This document shows, piece by piece, positions 8,810 through 18,219 of a stretch of 64,000 nucleotides of DNA. Within the stretch, counting starts at the first letter, position 1. Each line of letters starts with the position of its first letter. Below the pieces are notes generated by a model that worked only from the letters and a program-made list of their open reading frames with translations, had not been told where the DNA came from and did no database searches. Made by a program: the position numbers and the translations under genes. This DNA comes from Bradyrhizobium sp. (GTDB lineage: Bacteria; Pseudomonadota; Alphaproteobacteria; Rhizobiales; Xanthobacteraceae): assembly GCF_022844465.1 (NCBI RefSeq), contig NZ_JALHLP010000014.1, positions 1 through 64,000 on the forward strand, written 5' to 3'.

Positions 8810-9304
8810 TCAGGTTGACGCCAGAATGAGCGTCCAGAACACCTTGTACTTGGTGTTGGGCGCATAGATCGCGGCGATGCCCAGTTTTGTGACACCGCTC
8901 TTGAGCATGTTGGCCTTGTGCGGCGGCGAGTCGCGCCATCCCGAAAACGCTTCCGCCAGCGTGTGATAGCCGGCCGATACGTTTTCGACGGCCAGTTTGG
9001 CGGGGTAGCCGGACGCCCCCAGTCGCTTGTCCAGCGGACCCTTGACGTCGTGGTCGAGCTTGTTGCGGCTGGCCATGGCCTGCGACTGCTGTTCCGCCAG
9101 CTTCATCAGGTCGGGATCGACCACCACGCCGCCCAAGCCGTTGTTTTGCCGATACTGCGAGATCATCGAGGCGGCGGCCTGCGGATCTAGCGTCGCGCCA
9201 CCATTGGCCATGCTCAGATACATGGTCGGCTGGTCGGGCGTCCTGGTGTCGGCCATGCAGCCGCCCAACGCCAGAATTCCGATAATCGCGACAATTGCGC
9301 GCAT
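8810..9304 (-). CDS. CAP-domain lipoprotein
   Basis: Small secreted protein of about 164 residues. The N-terminus MRAIVAIIGILALGGCMAD carries a lipobox (LGGC), so lipid attachment at the Cys is expected. The rest is a CAP/SCP (cysteine-rich secretory protein, antigen 5, PR-1) domain: LAEQQSQAMASRNKLDHD, ENVSAGYHTLAEAFSGW and SPPHKANML are its hallmark stretches with the conserved His and Glu. The ATG at 9304 follows GAGGGAAATT. Bacterial CAP proteins are extracytoplasmic, with poorly known function. It follows cysA on the same strand after about 106 nt and is probably a separate unit. Confidence 0.87.
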   Translation of the reverse strand: MRAIVAIIGILALGGCMADTRTPDQPTMYLSMANGGATLDPQAAASMISQYRQNNGLGGVVVDPDLMKLAEQQSQAMASRNKLDHDVKGPLDKRLGASGYPAKLAVENVSAGYHTLAEAFSGWRDSPPHKANMLKSGVTKLGIAAIYAPNTKYKVFWTLILAST

Positions 9305-9410
9305 AATTTCCCTCGATTGAGCCCGCGTTGTTGCATACCAACCGTGGCTGAATAGTGAACGCGGAAGCAATTGAGGGGCATTCCGGAGTGCGGAAAAGAC
9401 AACCTTGTCG

Positions 9411-10460
9411 TCAATCCTGGGCCGCGAAAATCCGGTAGCGGCGCGGCTGCAGGCCGATGATCTCGCCGGGCTGCAGTTCCCGGTCCCGCGGCGCATCGAT
9501 CTCGATCACGGTCTTGCCCTCCCCGCCGGTCAGGGCGACCTCCGCCCGCTGGATCGGGCCGAAGGAGCGGACCCGGCGCACCGCACCCTCCAGCGAGCCG
9601 GTTCCGGCCGGCCCGATCGCCATGTCGTGGCGGCGGATGAACAGCCTCGAGGCGCCGGAAGCGGCGCCATCGCTGCCAATGTTCAGCGGCCGCCCGCCGA
9701 GCCGCACTGACCCGCCGCTGACCTCCACCGGCAGCACGATGGATTCGCCGATGAAGCCGTGGACGAAGGCGGAGGCCGGATGGTCGTAGACCTCGCCCGG
9801 CGTCCCGATCTGCTCGATGCGGCCCTTGTCCATCACCACCACCCGATTGGCGACTTCGAGCGCCTCCTCCTGGTCGTGGGTGACGAAGATCGAGGTGACG
9901 TGGATTTCCGAATGCAGCGAGCGCAGCCATTGCCGCAGTTCCTTGCGCACCTTGGCGTCGAGCGCGCCGAACGGCTCGTCGAGCAGCAGGATGCGTGGCT
10001 CGATCGCCAGCGCGCGCGCCAGCGCGATGCGCTGACGCTGGCCGCCGGACAATTGACTGGGATAGCGATTGGCCAGCCAGTCGAGTTGCACCAGATCCAG
10101 CAATTCCTTGACGCGGGCGCGGATCGCCGCTTCGTCCTTGCGAATGGCGCGGGGCTGCACGCGCAAACCGAAGGCGACGTTCTCGAACACCGTCATGTGG
10201 CGGAACAGCGCATAATGCTGGAACACGAATCCGACATGGCGTTCGCTGGCGCCATGTCCGAGCGCGTTTTCACCGTCGATCCAGACTTCGCCGGCGTCGG
10301 GCCAGTCGAGGCCTGCAATGATCCGCAGCAGCGTCGTCTTGCCCGAGCCGGACGGACCGAGCAGCGCCAGCAGCTCGCCCTTGCCGACTTTCAGATCGAC
10401 ATGGTCGAGGGCTGCGAAAGCACCAAACTTCTTGACGATATTCCTGACTTCAATGGTCAC
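9411..10460 (-). CDS. cysA: Sulfate/thiosulfate ABC transporter ATP-binding protein
   Basis: ATPase subunit of the sulfate importer, 349 residues. Walker A is GPSGSGKT (35-42), the signature LSGGQRQR near 137, Walker B LLLDEPFGALDAK near 157 and the switch His in FVTHDQEEA. After residue 235 there is a TOBE-like C-terminal domain typical of CysA. Its start overlaps the cysW end by 11 nt, so it is translated as the last cistron of the sulfate operon. It energises import of sulfate through CysT-CysW. Confidence 0.95.
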   Translation of the reverse strand: MTIEVRNIVKKFGAFAALDHVDLKVGKGELLALLGPSGSGKTTLLRIIAGLDWPDAGEVWIDGENALGHGASERHVGFVFQHYALFRHMTVFENVAFGLRVQPRAIRKDEAAIRARVKELLDLVQLDWLANRYPSQLSGGQRQRIALARALAIEPRILLLDEPFGALDAKVRKELRQWLRSLHSEIHVTSIFVTHDQEEALEVANRVVVMDKGRIEQIGTPGEVYDHPASAFVHGFIGESIVLPVEVSGGSVRLGGRPLNIGSDGAASGASRLFIRRHDMAIGPAGTGSLEGAVRRVRSFGPIQRAEVALTGGEGKTVIEIDAPRDRELQPGEIIGLQPRRYRIFAAQD

Positions 10461-11412
10461 GCGGGATCTGTCCTTCGTCCAGCCGCCGTTCTAGCACGAT
10501 TTTCACGATCAGCGTGATCAACGCCAGCATCGCCAGCAACGAAGCAATCGCAAACGACGCCACAAATTGATATTCATTGTAGAGAATCTCGACAAGTAGC
10601 GGCATGGTGTTGGTCTCGCCGCGGATATGACCCGACACGACCGACACCGCGCCGAACTCGCCCATGGCGCGCGCATTGCATAGCAGCACACCATACAATA
10701 GGCCCCATTTGATATTGGGCAGAGTGACGCGGAAGAACGTCTGCAGGCCAGACGAGCCCAGCGAGATCGCAGCTTCCTCCTCGTGCGTGCCCTGCTCCTG
10801 CATCAGCGGGATCAGCGATCGGGCGACGAAAGGAAACGTCACGAAGATCGTCGCCAGCACGATGCCCGGCAAGGCGAACAAAACGTGGATGTCGTGCGCC
10901 TGCAGCCAGGCGCCCCAATAGCCCTGGGCGCCGAACAGCAGCACGAAAACCAGCCCCGAGATGACCGGGCTGACCGAGAACGGCAGGTCGATCAGCGTGA
11001 TCAGGAAGGTCTTGCCGCGAAAATCGAACTTTGCGATCGCCCACGCCGCCAGCACGCCGAACACCAGATTGAGACTGACGGAGATCGCCGCCACCAGCAA
11101 GGTCAGCTTGATCGCCGAAATCGCCTCCGGCTCGGCGAGAGCGGCAAAGTAAGGACCGATCCCGCTGGAAACGGCGGATGCGAACACCACCAGCAGCGGC
11201 AGCACGACGAAAATCGTGAGGAAGGACACCGCGAGCACAATGATGATGAAGCGGACCGGTCCGGGCTCGCTCCGCAGGTCGATGGAGCGGGCGAGCGGGC
11301 GCGCACGGTCGCTCGGCTCGGGATGGGCCGGCGCGGAGGCGGTCATATCTGCCATGGAAGCATAGGCCCGCATCGGGTTGGCGGGGGCCGCGAAGCTTGA
11401 TGGCGTGGACAT
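10450..11412 (-). CDS. cysW: Sulfate ABC transporter permease CysW
   Basis: Inner-membrane permease of 320 residues with six predicted transmembrane helices after an unusually long hydrophilic N-terminus of about 50 residues. The EAA loop that contacts CysA is visible as EEEAAISLGSSGLQTFF. LPNIKWGLLYGVLLCNARAMGEFGAVSVVSGHI is split between helix and loop as in other CysW proteins. It lies 13 nt after cysT and overlaps cysA. Confidence 0.94.
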   Translation of the reverse strand: MSTPSSFAAPANPMRAYASMADMTASAPAHPEPSDRARPLARSIDLRSEPGPVRFIIIVLAVSFLTIFVVLPLLVVFASAVSSGIGPYFAALAEPEAISAIKLTLLVAAISVSLNLVFGVLAAWAIAKFDFRGKTFLITLIDLPFSVSPVISGLVFVLLFGAQGYWGAWLQAHDIHVLFALPGIVLATIFVTFPFVARSLIPLMQEQGTHEEEAAISLGSSGLQTFFRVTLPNIKWGLLYGVLLCNARAMGEFGAVSVVSGHIRGETNTMPLLVEILYNEYQFVASFAIASLLAMLALITLIVKIVLERRLDEGQIPRDH

Positions 11413-11425
11413 CGACCGACCCTCG

Positions 11426-12259
11426 CTACGCCGGTATGCGGACTTGCGCCCAGCGTTGCAGGCGATTGACGACGAGGATGATCAGGAACGAGGCCAGCAG
11501 CATGATGACGGCGATCGCCGTGGCGTCGGCATAGCGAAACTCGGAAAGCCGGATCACAATCAGCAGCGGCGCGATCTCCGACACGTTTGGCAAATTGCCG
11601 GCAATGAAGATGACCGAACCGTACTCGCCGACCGCGCGTGCGAACGCCAGCGCAAATCCGGTCAACAGCGCCGGCGCAAGGCTTGGCAGGATGACGCGGA
11701 AGACGGTATGCCAGCGACGGGCGCCGAGGCTCGCGGCGGCCTCCTCGATTTCGGGGTCGAGATCAATCAACACCGGCTGCACGGTGCGGACCACGAAGGG
11801 AATCCCGATGAAGACCATCGCAACAAAAATCCCGATCGGCGTGAAAGCGACCTTGATCCCCAGTTCGGCCAGCGGCGCGCCGAGCCAGCCCTTCTGCGCG
11901 AACAGCTGCGTCAGCGCCACCCCCGCCACCGCGGTCGGCAGCGCAAAGGGTATATCGACAACAGCATCGAACAGCCGCCGGCCCGGAAACCGATACCGCA
12001 CCAGCGCCCAGACGACGATGGTTCCCATCACCAGATTGACGCAGGCCGCGGCGAAGGAAAGCCCGAACGAAATCTTCAGCGCGTTCAGCGTTCGAGGGTT
12101 GGTGAGGATGTTCCAGAACTGTTCGGGCGAGAGTTCGAGGGTCTTGAGAAAAAGGCCGGCGAGCGGGATCAGGATGATGACCGACAGCCATGTCAGCGTC
12201 AGGCCCATGGTGAGACCGAACCCTGGCAGGCTGCTGCGCCGCGCGACCGCTGTGCTCAC
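11426..12259 (-). CDS. cysT: Sulfate ABC transporter permease CysT (CysU)
   Basis: Second membrane subunit of the sulfate importer, about 277 residues, with six hydrophobic helices and the EAA motif EEAAASLGARRWHTVFR. No ATG exists at the right place. The GTG at 12259 with GGGGA upstream is chosen over the adjacent TTG at 12262. It forms a heterodimeric channel with CysW. It follows the sbp gene by about 33 nt. Confidence 0.93.
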   Translation of the reverse strand: MSTAVARRSSLPGFGLTMGLTLTWLSVIILIPLAGLFLKTLELSPEQFWNILTNPRTLNALKISFGLSFAAACVNLVMGTIVVWALVRYRFPGRRLFDAVVDIPFALPTAVAGVALTQLFAQKGWLGAPLAELGIKVAFTPIGIFVAMVFIGIPFVVRTVQPVLIDLDPEIEEAAASLGARRWHTVFRVILPSLAPALLTGFALAFARAVGEYGSVIFIAGNLPNVSEIAPLLIVIRLSEFRYADATAIAVIMLLASFLIILVVNRLQRWAQVRIPA

Positions 12260-12292
12260 CAATTTCCCCGTTTCCGCTCTGCGTCCGCCGGT

Positions 12293-13282
12293 TCAGTTCT
12301 TGTAGATCTGGTCGAAGATGCCGCCTTCGCTGAAGTGAACCTTCTGCGCCTGGGTCCAGCCGCCGAAACCGTCGTCAATGGTGAAAAGTTCAACCCTGGC
12401 GAACGATTTCTCGTATTGTCTCGCCACCTCTGTATCACGCGGACGATAGAAATTCCGCGCGGCGATTTCTTGACCCCGCCTGGTGTACCAATAGTTCAGA
12501 TACGCCTCGGCCACGGCGCGGGTGCCCTTCTTGTCGGCAACCCGATCAACCAGCGCCACCGGTGGCTCGGCAAGGATTGACAGCGGCGGCACCACGATCT
12601 CGAGCCTGTCCTTGACGTATTCGCGCTGCGCCAGCAATGCCTCGTTCTCCCAGGCCAGCAACACGTCGCCGACGCCGCGCTCGACAAAGGTCATGCTGGA
12701 ACCGCGGGCGCCGGTATCGAGCACCGGCACGTTCCTGAAGAGCTCGCCGACAAATCGTTTCGCCTGCTCGGCCGAGCCGAATTTCCTTTCGGCGTAGCCC
12801 CAGGCCGCCAAATAGTTCCAGCGCGCGCCGCCCGAAGTCTTCGGGTTCGGGGTAATCACCCGGACGCCGGGTCTGATCAGATCGTCCCAGTCCTTGATGC
12901 CCTTGGGATTGCCCTTGCGCACCACGAACACAATCGTCGAGGTGTAGGGCGAGGCATTGAGCGGCAGCCGCTTCTGCCAGTCGGCCGCAATCAGGCCCCT
13001 GGCGGCGATGGCGTCGATGTCATAGGCCAGCGCCAGCGTGACAATATCCGCCTGCAGGCCGTCGATCACGCCGCGCGCCTGCGAGCCCGAACCGCCATGC
13101 GATTGCTTGATCGCGACCCGCTTGCCGGTTTCTTTCTGGTAGGCCGCCGCGAACGCCTTGTTGAAGTCGGCATAGAGCTCGCGCGTCGGGTCGTAGGAAA
13201 CGTTCAGCAAGGTGAAATCGGCGGCGACCACCGAACTCGCCCACAGCAATCCCGCAAGAAACGGCAGAATGCGATGCACCAT
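12293..13282 (-). CDS. sbp: Periplasmic sulfate-binding protein
   Basis: Solute-binding protein of 329 residues with a signal peptide (MVHRILPFLAGLLWASSVVA). The family features are DFTLLNVSYDPTRELY at the mature N-terminus, the QSHGGSGSQARGV sulfate-binding loop, and NPKTSGGARWNYLAAWGYA, which are typical of Sbp/CysP. The ATG at 13282 is chosen because it begins the signal peptide; the frame is open upstream to 13600 without family similarity. A 121-nt gap separates it from cysH, the longest gap inside the operon, so an internal promoter or processing site is possible. Confidence 0.93.
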   Translation of the reverse strand: MVHRILPFLAGLLWASSVVAADFTLLNVSYDPTRELYADFNKAFAAAYQKETGKRVAIKQSHGGSGSQARGVIDGLQADIVTLALAYDIDAIAARGLIAADWQKRLPLNASPYTSTIVFVVRKGNPKGIKDWDDLIRPGVRVITPNPKTSGGARWNYLAAWGYAERKFGSAEQAKRFVGELFRNVPVLDTGARGSSMTFVERGVGDVLLAWENEALLAQREYVKDRLEIVVPPLSILAEPPVALVDRVADKKGTRAVAEAYLNYWYTRRGQEIAARNFYRPRDTEVARQYEKSFARVELFTIDDGFGGWTQAQKVHFSEGGIFDQIYKN

Positions 13283-13403
13283 CTCGATCCACACCCGGCC
13301 TGACGAGGGCGTCGTCACCAGCAGGGACCATACCAATGGCGGATCGCGCTTCAAGTCAATGAAACCGCTTCTCGTTGTCTTGCCAAGCCACAACACCAGA
13401 ATT

Positions 13404-14132
13404 CTATGCCGTCTTCGTCGCATGAATGCCGCATTCCGTCTTGGTTCTGCCGCGCCAGCGGCCGGCGCGTGCGTCTTCACCGGGCGCGGTTCGGCTGGAG
13501 CACGGCATGCATCCGACCGACAGATAGCCCGAGGCGACCAGCGGATGCGGCGGCAGCCTTGCGCTCCCGTAGATCGCTTCGATTTCCTCGCGCGAAACAT
13601 TGGCGAACGGGTTGAACTTCAATCTCGGGCCGTCGTCCTCGACAACGGGGATTTGCGCCCGCGCGCCGCCCTGAAAGCGCTTTCGCCCGTTGATCCACGC
13701 TGAAAACGGTTCCAGCGCCCGCGCCAGCGGCTCCACCTTGCGGATACGGCAGCAGGCGTCGGGATCGGCGAACCACAAATCGCGGTTGGGGTCTTCGCGT
13801 AACAACGTCTCCTCAACTGGCTCGACCGAGCGAACGTCGCGCAAGCCGAGCCTGGCAATCAATACGTCGCGATAGGCAAGCGTCTCCTCGAACAACCAAC
13901 CGGTGTCGAGGAAAAAGACGGTAATTGCCGGATCGACATCCGCCATCACCTTGAGCAGCGCCGCCGACTCCGTCCCGAACGACGAGACCAACGCAACTTG
14001 CCCGCGGCCGAAGGCCCTCAGCGCGGCTTCGATGACCTCCGCCGGCGAAGCGGCGCGCAAGGCGTGGTCGAGCTCCTGCGCCGGCGAAGTGTCCGCTGCA
14101 TCGGGAATCAGGGCTTGCGCGGTCTTGCTCAC
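13404..14132 (-). CDS. cysH: Adenylylsulfate (APS) reductase, CysH family
   Basis: Reduces activated sulfate to sulfite using thioredoxin. The 242-residue protein has the PAPS-reductase fold and ends with the catalytic motif KTECGIH (C234). Two further cysteine pairs, CC at 127-128 and CMPC at 208-211, are the ligands of a [4Fe-4S] cluster; in this family they mark enzymes that use APS rather than PAPS. It overlaps the DUF934 gene by 4 nt (ATGA). Cluster presence argues that the CysC kinase domain encoded nearby is not strictly needed for reduction. Confidence 0.94.
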   Translation of the reverse strand: MSKTAQALIPDAADTSPAQELDHALRAASPAEVIEAALRAFGRGQVALVSSFGTESAALLKVMADVDPAITVFFLDTGWLFEETLAYRDVLIARLGLRDVRSVEPVEETLLREDPNRDLWFADPDACCRIRKVEPLARALEPFSAWINGRKRFQGGARAQIPVVEDDGPRLKFNPFANVSREEIEAIYGSARLPPHPLVASGYLSVGCMPCSSRTAPGEDARAGRWRGRTKTECGIHATKTA

Positions 14133-14644
14133 GGGCGGGCCATCTCCTGACGACGCAACTGCATCCGCCGATGGAGCGCGGTGACGCGGCCATCGCCGGT
14201 CGGCTGGTAGAACACCGAGTAACGGCTCGCGGTGGCGGCAAACGCCACCGCGTCGCCGTCCTTCCTGACGTCGAAAACATCGAAGCCGGCGCGCAGCATG
14301 AAAAGAAACTGGTCGCGCAGCACCTGTCCGGTGGCGCGAAGTTCGCCTGTGAAGCCATGACGCTCGCGCAGCAGCCGTGCCTGGCTATAGGCGCGTCCGT
14401 CGCGGAACGACGGAAACACCAGTGCGACCGCGGCCAACCGGCCGAGATACGGCACGAGATCGTCGATGTCCCGGTTATTTGGCCAGATCACGCCGAGCTT
14501 GCCGTTATGCTTGAGAGTCGCTTCAGGATCGTCGAAAAACCGCGCCGCCGAAACCAGGATCGCGCCGTCGCCCGGCAATTCGGCGCTCTCCCCGACATGG
14601 GCGAACGAGTCGGCTGCAATTCTTCCGTCCTTAACGAGTGGCAT
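14129..14644 (-). CDS. DUF934 protein of sulfite reduction
   Basis: The 171-residue protein matches DUF934, a family found almost exclusively between sulfite reductase and APS reductase genes in proteobacteria. Conserved features are the NNRDIDDL and FPSFRDGRAYSQARLLRER stretches and the central GQVLRDQFLFMLRAGFD. It has been proposed as an accessory or electron-transfer partner for sulfite reductase in organisms lacking CysJ; no CysJ flavoprotein is seen in this window. Its start lies inside the cysI end (14-nt overlap) and its stop overlaps cysH. Confidence 0.9.
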   Translation of the reverse strand: MPLVKDGRIAADSFAHVGESAELPGDGAILVSAARFFDDPEATLKHNGKLGVIWPNNRDIDDLVPYLGRLAAVALVFPSFRDGRAYSQARLLRERHGFTGELRATGQVLRDQFLFMLRAGFDVFDVRKDGDAVAFAATASRYSVFYQPTGDGRVTALHRRMQLRRQEMARP

Positions 14645-16286
14645 AGACCCGCTCCCTGAATGGTTCGACGCCGAGCCGCTTCACGGTATCGACGAACAGC
14701 TCGTCGGGGCGTACGCGCAGGGCGAGATAGGCTTCGACAATATCTTCGATCACGTCAGCGACCTCGCCATAGGGAACCGCCGGACCGATCAAGGCGCCGA
14801 TCCGCGCCTCCTCGTCGGCGCGACCGCCGATGGTGATCTGGTAGAATTCCTCGTCGTTCTTTTCGACGCCGAGAATGCCGATGTGGCCGACATGGTGATG
14901 GCCGCAGGCGTTGATGCAGCCGGAAATGTTAATGTGCAGGCGGCCGATCAGATTGGCGGTGTCATGATCGGCGAAGCGCCGCGTCAGTTCCTGCGCGATC
15001 GGGATCGAGCGCGCATTCGCCAGCGAGCAATAGTCCAGCCCCGGGCAGGCGATGATGTCGGAAACGAGGTTGACGTTCGGTGTCGCGACGCCGATCTTGT
15101 CCAGTGCCTTCCACAGCGCCGGCAGATCGCGCCTGGCGACATGTGGCAGCACCAGGTTCTGCTCGTGACCGACGCGAATTTCGCCGAAGGAATACTTCTC
15201 GGCAAGATCGGCGATCGCCTCCATCTGGTCAGCGGTGGCGTCACCGGGGGGACCACCCACCGGTTTCAGCGACAGCGTCGCGATCGAATATCCCTGCACC
15301 TTGTGCGTGAATACCGAGTTGCGGCGCCATGCCTCGAAATGCGGGTCGTGCGCCGCCTTCTTCAACTCGTCGGGCATGTGCGGCAGCTTCTCGTACGCCG
15401 GATAGAAGAAGCGTGAGCGGATTTCCTCGATCATGGAATCATCGAGCATCAGCGCGCTGCCGCGCATCTGGCGCCACTCGTCTTCGACTTCCCTGGCGAA
15501 CACCTCGATGCCGAGCTCGTGCACCAGGATCTTGATGCGCGCCTTGTAGATGTTGTCACGACGGCCATACTGGTTATAGACGCGCAGGATCGCCTCGACA
15601 TAGCTGAGAATATCGCGGCCGTGGACGAACGGCTTGATGGTCCTGGCGATGAACGGCGTGCGGCCGAGGCCGCCGCCGACCAGCACCTCGAACCCGGTTT
15701 CGCCTTCCGCGTTCTTGCGCAGTCGCAGGCCGATGTCGTGGACCTTGATCGCAGCGCGGTCGTGCGCGGAAGCCGTGATCGCGATCTTGAACTTGCGCGG
15801 CAGGAACGAAAACTCCGGATGCAGCGTGGTGTGCTGGCGCAGGATTTCCGACCAGATGCGCGGATCCTCGACCTCGCCCGGCGCGACGCCGGCCCATTGG
15901 TCCGAGGTGACGTTGCGCATATTGTTGCCGGAGGTTTGCATCGCGTGAATATCGACCTCGGCAAGCTCGGCCAGCGCATCCGGCAGTTCAGCCAGCTTGA
16001 TCCAGTTGAACTGGATGTTCTGCCGGGTGGTGAAATGGCCGTAGCCCCGGTCATAGCGGCGCGCGATACGGGCCAGCACCCGCAACTGTTTCGACGACAG
16101 CGTGCCGTAGGGAATGGCAACGCGAAGCATGTAGGCGTGCAGTTGCAGATAGACGCCGTTCTGCAACCGCAGCATCTTGAATTCGTCCTCGGTGAGTTCG
16201 CCGGAAAGCCGGCGTTTCACTTGGTCGCGGAATTCGGAAACCCGTTCGTCGATCAGCGTGCGATCGATCTCGTCATATGCGTACAT
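14631..16286 (-). CDS. cysI: Sulfite reductase hemoprotein subunit (nitrite/sulfite reductase family)
   Basis: Siroheme and [4Fe-4S] enzyme of 551 residues that reduces sulfite to sulfide by six electrons. Duplicated ferredoxin-like and siroheme domains are visible: GYGHFTTRQNIQFNWI in the first half, then the cluster ligands CPGLDYCSL and SGCINACGHH in the second. The context (cysG upstream, DUF934 and cysH downstream) favours sulfite rather than nitrite as substrate. Electrons probably come from ferredoxin or NADPH through a partner encoded elsewhere. Confidence 0.94.
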   Translation of the reverse strand: MYAYDEIDRTLIDERVSEFRDQVKRRLSGELTEDEFKMLRLQNGVYLQLHAYMLRVAIPYGTLSSKQLRVLARIARRYDRGYGHFTTRQNIQFNWIKLAELPDALAELAEVDIHAMQTSGNNMRNVTSDQWAGVAPGEVEDPRIWSEILRQHTTLHPEFSFLPRKFKIAITASAHDRAAIKVHDIGLRLRKNAEGETGFEVLVGGGLGRTPFIARTIKPFVHGRDILSYVEAILRVYNQYGRRDNIYKARIKILVHELGIEVFAREVEDEWRQMRGSALMLDDSMIEEIRSRFFYPAYEKLPHMPDELKKAAHDPHFEAWRRNSVFTHKVQGYSIATLSLKPVGGPPGDATADQMEAIADLAEKYSFGEIRVGHEQNLVLPHVARRDLPALWKALDKIGVATPNVNLVSDIIACPGLDYCSLANARSIPIAQELTRRFADHDTANLIGRLHINISGCINACGHHHVGHIGILGVEKNDEEFYQITIGGRADEEARIGALIGPAVPYGEVADVIEDIVEAYLALRVRPDELFVDTVKRLGVEPFRERVYATR

Positions 16287-16320
16287 GGTGGGTCAACCTT
16301 GATGGGCTGGACGTGATGGA

Positions 16321-16641
16321 TCACGGTTGGGCGGGAGCCGCGAGGTCGATGGTGACCCCTGCGGAGCGGATATGTTCGCGCAGATTGCCCGGCTTGATGA
16401 CGCCGTCATCCCCGACCTCGACCGGCGCGATATAGGCGCCGATCGCGCCGACGTCATCGGCGTTGGCTTCGTTCAGCAGCACCCGCGCCTCATCGGAAGC
16501 GCGAACGATGGCGGCGTCCGACAAGTTCGCCGACCAGCCTTGCTGCGCGGTGCGATAGATCACGACGCCGTCAAAGGCGCGGTTGGCGGTCACCATCGAG
16601 GGGCCGGTAATCCTGATTTTCTGTTGAAGCGGAGAGGTCAT
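16321..16641 (-). CDS. DUF2849 domain-containing protein
   Basis: Small 106-residue protein that recurs between cysG and cysI in alphaproteobacteria. It has no signal peptide or membrane segment. The ATG at 16641 overlaps the cysG stop (ATGA), showing coupling; the frame upstream of it belongs to the cysG region. A role in sulfite reductase assembly or siroheme transfer is suggested only by conserved position. Confidence 0.85.
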   Translation of the reverse strand: MTSPLQQKIRITGPSMVTANRAFDGVVIYRTAQQGWSANLSDAAIVRASDEARVLLNEANADDVGAIGAYIAPVEVGDDGVIKPGNLREHIRSAGVTIDLAAPAQP

Positions 16642-18074
16642 TCGGCGGCATCCAGCAGTTTGGAGAATACCTGGTTGAGGTTTGACTGGCGCCACGGCGC
16701 GGAATGCGCGACGACGTCGCCAATGATGAGGATGGCGGGACCGCGGTCGATCTTCTCGACCAGCGCCGGGAGATCTTCCAGCGTGCCGACCGCGGCCTGC
16801 GCGTCCGGCCGCGTCACCCGCGCGAACACGCCGACCGGCGTATGCGTCGGCCGACCCGCGGCGAGAAGCCCCGCGCGAATGGTCGTCGCCGCCGTCACGC
16901 CCATATAGACCACGATGGTCATCTTGCTGTCGGTCAGGACCGACCAGTCGACGGCCTCGGCATCCCTGGCCTTGTGTGCGGTGAGGAACGTGATGCGCAG
17001 CGCCTCATGCCGGTAGGTGAGCGGCGTTTCGAACTGCGCGGCGGCGCCGAGGCCTGCGGTGATGCCGGGCACCACCGAACAGGCGACGCCGGCCGCGCGC
17101 AACGCGTCGATTTCCTCGCCGCCACGGCCGAAGATAAAGGGATCGCCGCCCTTCAGCCGCACCACGCGCTGGCCGGCCTTTGCGGCGTCGATCAGCAACC
17201 GGTTGATTGCGTCCTGGCCGATGCCGGGCTTGCCGATGCGGCGGCCGACCGGAATGCGCGAGGCGTCGCGGCGCACGCGATCGAGAATTTCCGGCGACAC
17301 CAGTTCATCGTAAAAGACGACGTCGGCATCCTGCAGCGCGCGCAGCGCCTTGATGGTGAGCAGGTCGGGATCGCCAGGTCCGGCGCCGACCAGCGTCACC
17401 CTGCCCTCGGCCTTGCCCGAATCCAGCGCGCCGGCGAAAGCGGAGGGATCGGCGATCTGCTTCAGCGCGCTTTCAGCTTCCGCGGTGCGCCCGGCGAGGA
17501 CGAGCGCGCCGATCGGACCATCGACGACCCGCTCCCAGAAACGACGCCGCAACGAGAATTCCGGAATGCGCGCATGCATCGATTTGCGGAATCCACCGAT
17601 GAAGGCGGCGAGATCGCCGATGCGCGCCGGCAGCACCGCCTCGATTCGCTCGCGGACCCGGCGCGCGACCACCGGCGAGGTTCCGCCGGTGCCGATGGCG
17701 ACGACAACGTCGCCGCGATCGACGATCGCAGGAAAGATGAAACTGGAGTGCGCGAGGTCATCCATCACGTTGACGGGCAGGCCGACCGCCCTGGCGCGTG
17801 CCGACATCGCGACGCCGACGTCACCAGCGCCGGCACACAGCACGGCCATCACCCCGGACAAATCGGCCGTCAACGGATCGCCGGTCGCACATTCGATCCG
17901 CGCGGCATCCCCAGCATCGAGCCCTGAGACATCATGGCTGCCGTCGGTCGCAAACCAGCGGATGGTGGCTCCGGCTGACGCCAGCAGGCGCAATTTCGCG
18001 CGTACCAGTTCGCCGGCTCCGACGAGCAGCACGACGCCGCTTTGCAGATCAAGGAACACCGGGAGGAATCGCAT
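16638..18074 (-). CDS. cysG: Siroheme synthase (fused dehydrogenase/ferrochelatase and uroporphyrinogen-III methyltransferase)
   Basis: Multifunctional enzyme of 478 residues supplying siroheme to CysI. The N-terminal 1-200 region is the precorrin-2 dehydrogenase/ferrochelatase module with a Rossmann loop VLLVGAGELVRAK and a GTGGTSPVVARRVRE stretch. From about residue 215 comes the SAM-dependent uroporphyrinogen-III C-methyltransferase module with GAGPGDPDLLT, FYDELVSPEIL, LKGGDPFIFGRGGEE and VPGITAG. The ATG at 18074 begins the conserved RFLPVFLDL start. It is the first gene of the minus-strand sulfate operon and is divergent from cysD. Confidence 0.95.
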   Translation of the reverse strand: MRFLPVFLDLQSGVVLLVGAGELVRAKLRLLASAGATIRWFATDGSHDVSGLDAGDAARIECATGDPLTADLSGVMAVLCAGAGDVGVAMSARARAVGLPVNVMDDLAHSSFIFPAIVDRGDVVVAIGTGGTSPVVARRVRERIEAVLPARIGDLAAFIGGFRKSMHARIPEFSLRRRFWERVVDGPIGALVLAGRTAEAESALKQIADPSAFAGALDSGKAEGRVTLVGAGPGDPDLLTIKALRALQDADVVFYDELVSPEILDRVRRDASRIPVGRRIGKPGIGQDAINRLLIDAAKAGQRVVRLKGGDPFIFGRGGEEIDALRAAGVACSVVPGITAGLGAAAQFETPLTYRHEALRITFLTAHKARDAEAVDWSVLTDSKMTIVVYMGVTAATTIRAGLLAAGRPTHTPVGVFARVTRPDAQAAVGTLEDLPALVEKIDRGPAILIIGDVVAHSAPWRQSNLNQVFSKLLDAAE

Positions 18075-18219
18075 GCGGGACTCGCTTCCCCGGATTCTCG
18101 GGGCTTGACTGGAATTATTTTCTATATATGTCTCATCAAGTGGCCGTAAAGAGAAATTTATTTCTTCTCTACTGCACCGCAACTATAGAATTTTCCACCT
18201 CCCAGGCCAAGGCCAAGAG
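18075..18219. promoter_or_regulatory. Divergent cysG/cysD control region
   Basis: This 145-bp gap is the only AT-rich stretch in the sulfate locus and must contain both divergent promoters. It holds an exact inverted pair TTCTATA (18120-18126) and TATAGAA (18184-18190), 57 bp apart, and between them an imperfect palindrome around AGAGAAATTTATTTCTTCTC. These are candidate sites for a sulfur-responsive regulator of LysR or another type. No clear -35/-10 pair could be fixed by eye. Confidence 0.5.

Noticed and set aside
14171..17927. Several plus-strand open frames across cysI and cysG
   Set aside because: They mirror the minus-strand sulfate operon, which has overlapping starts and stops and clear families.
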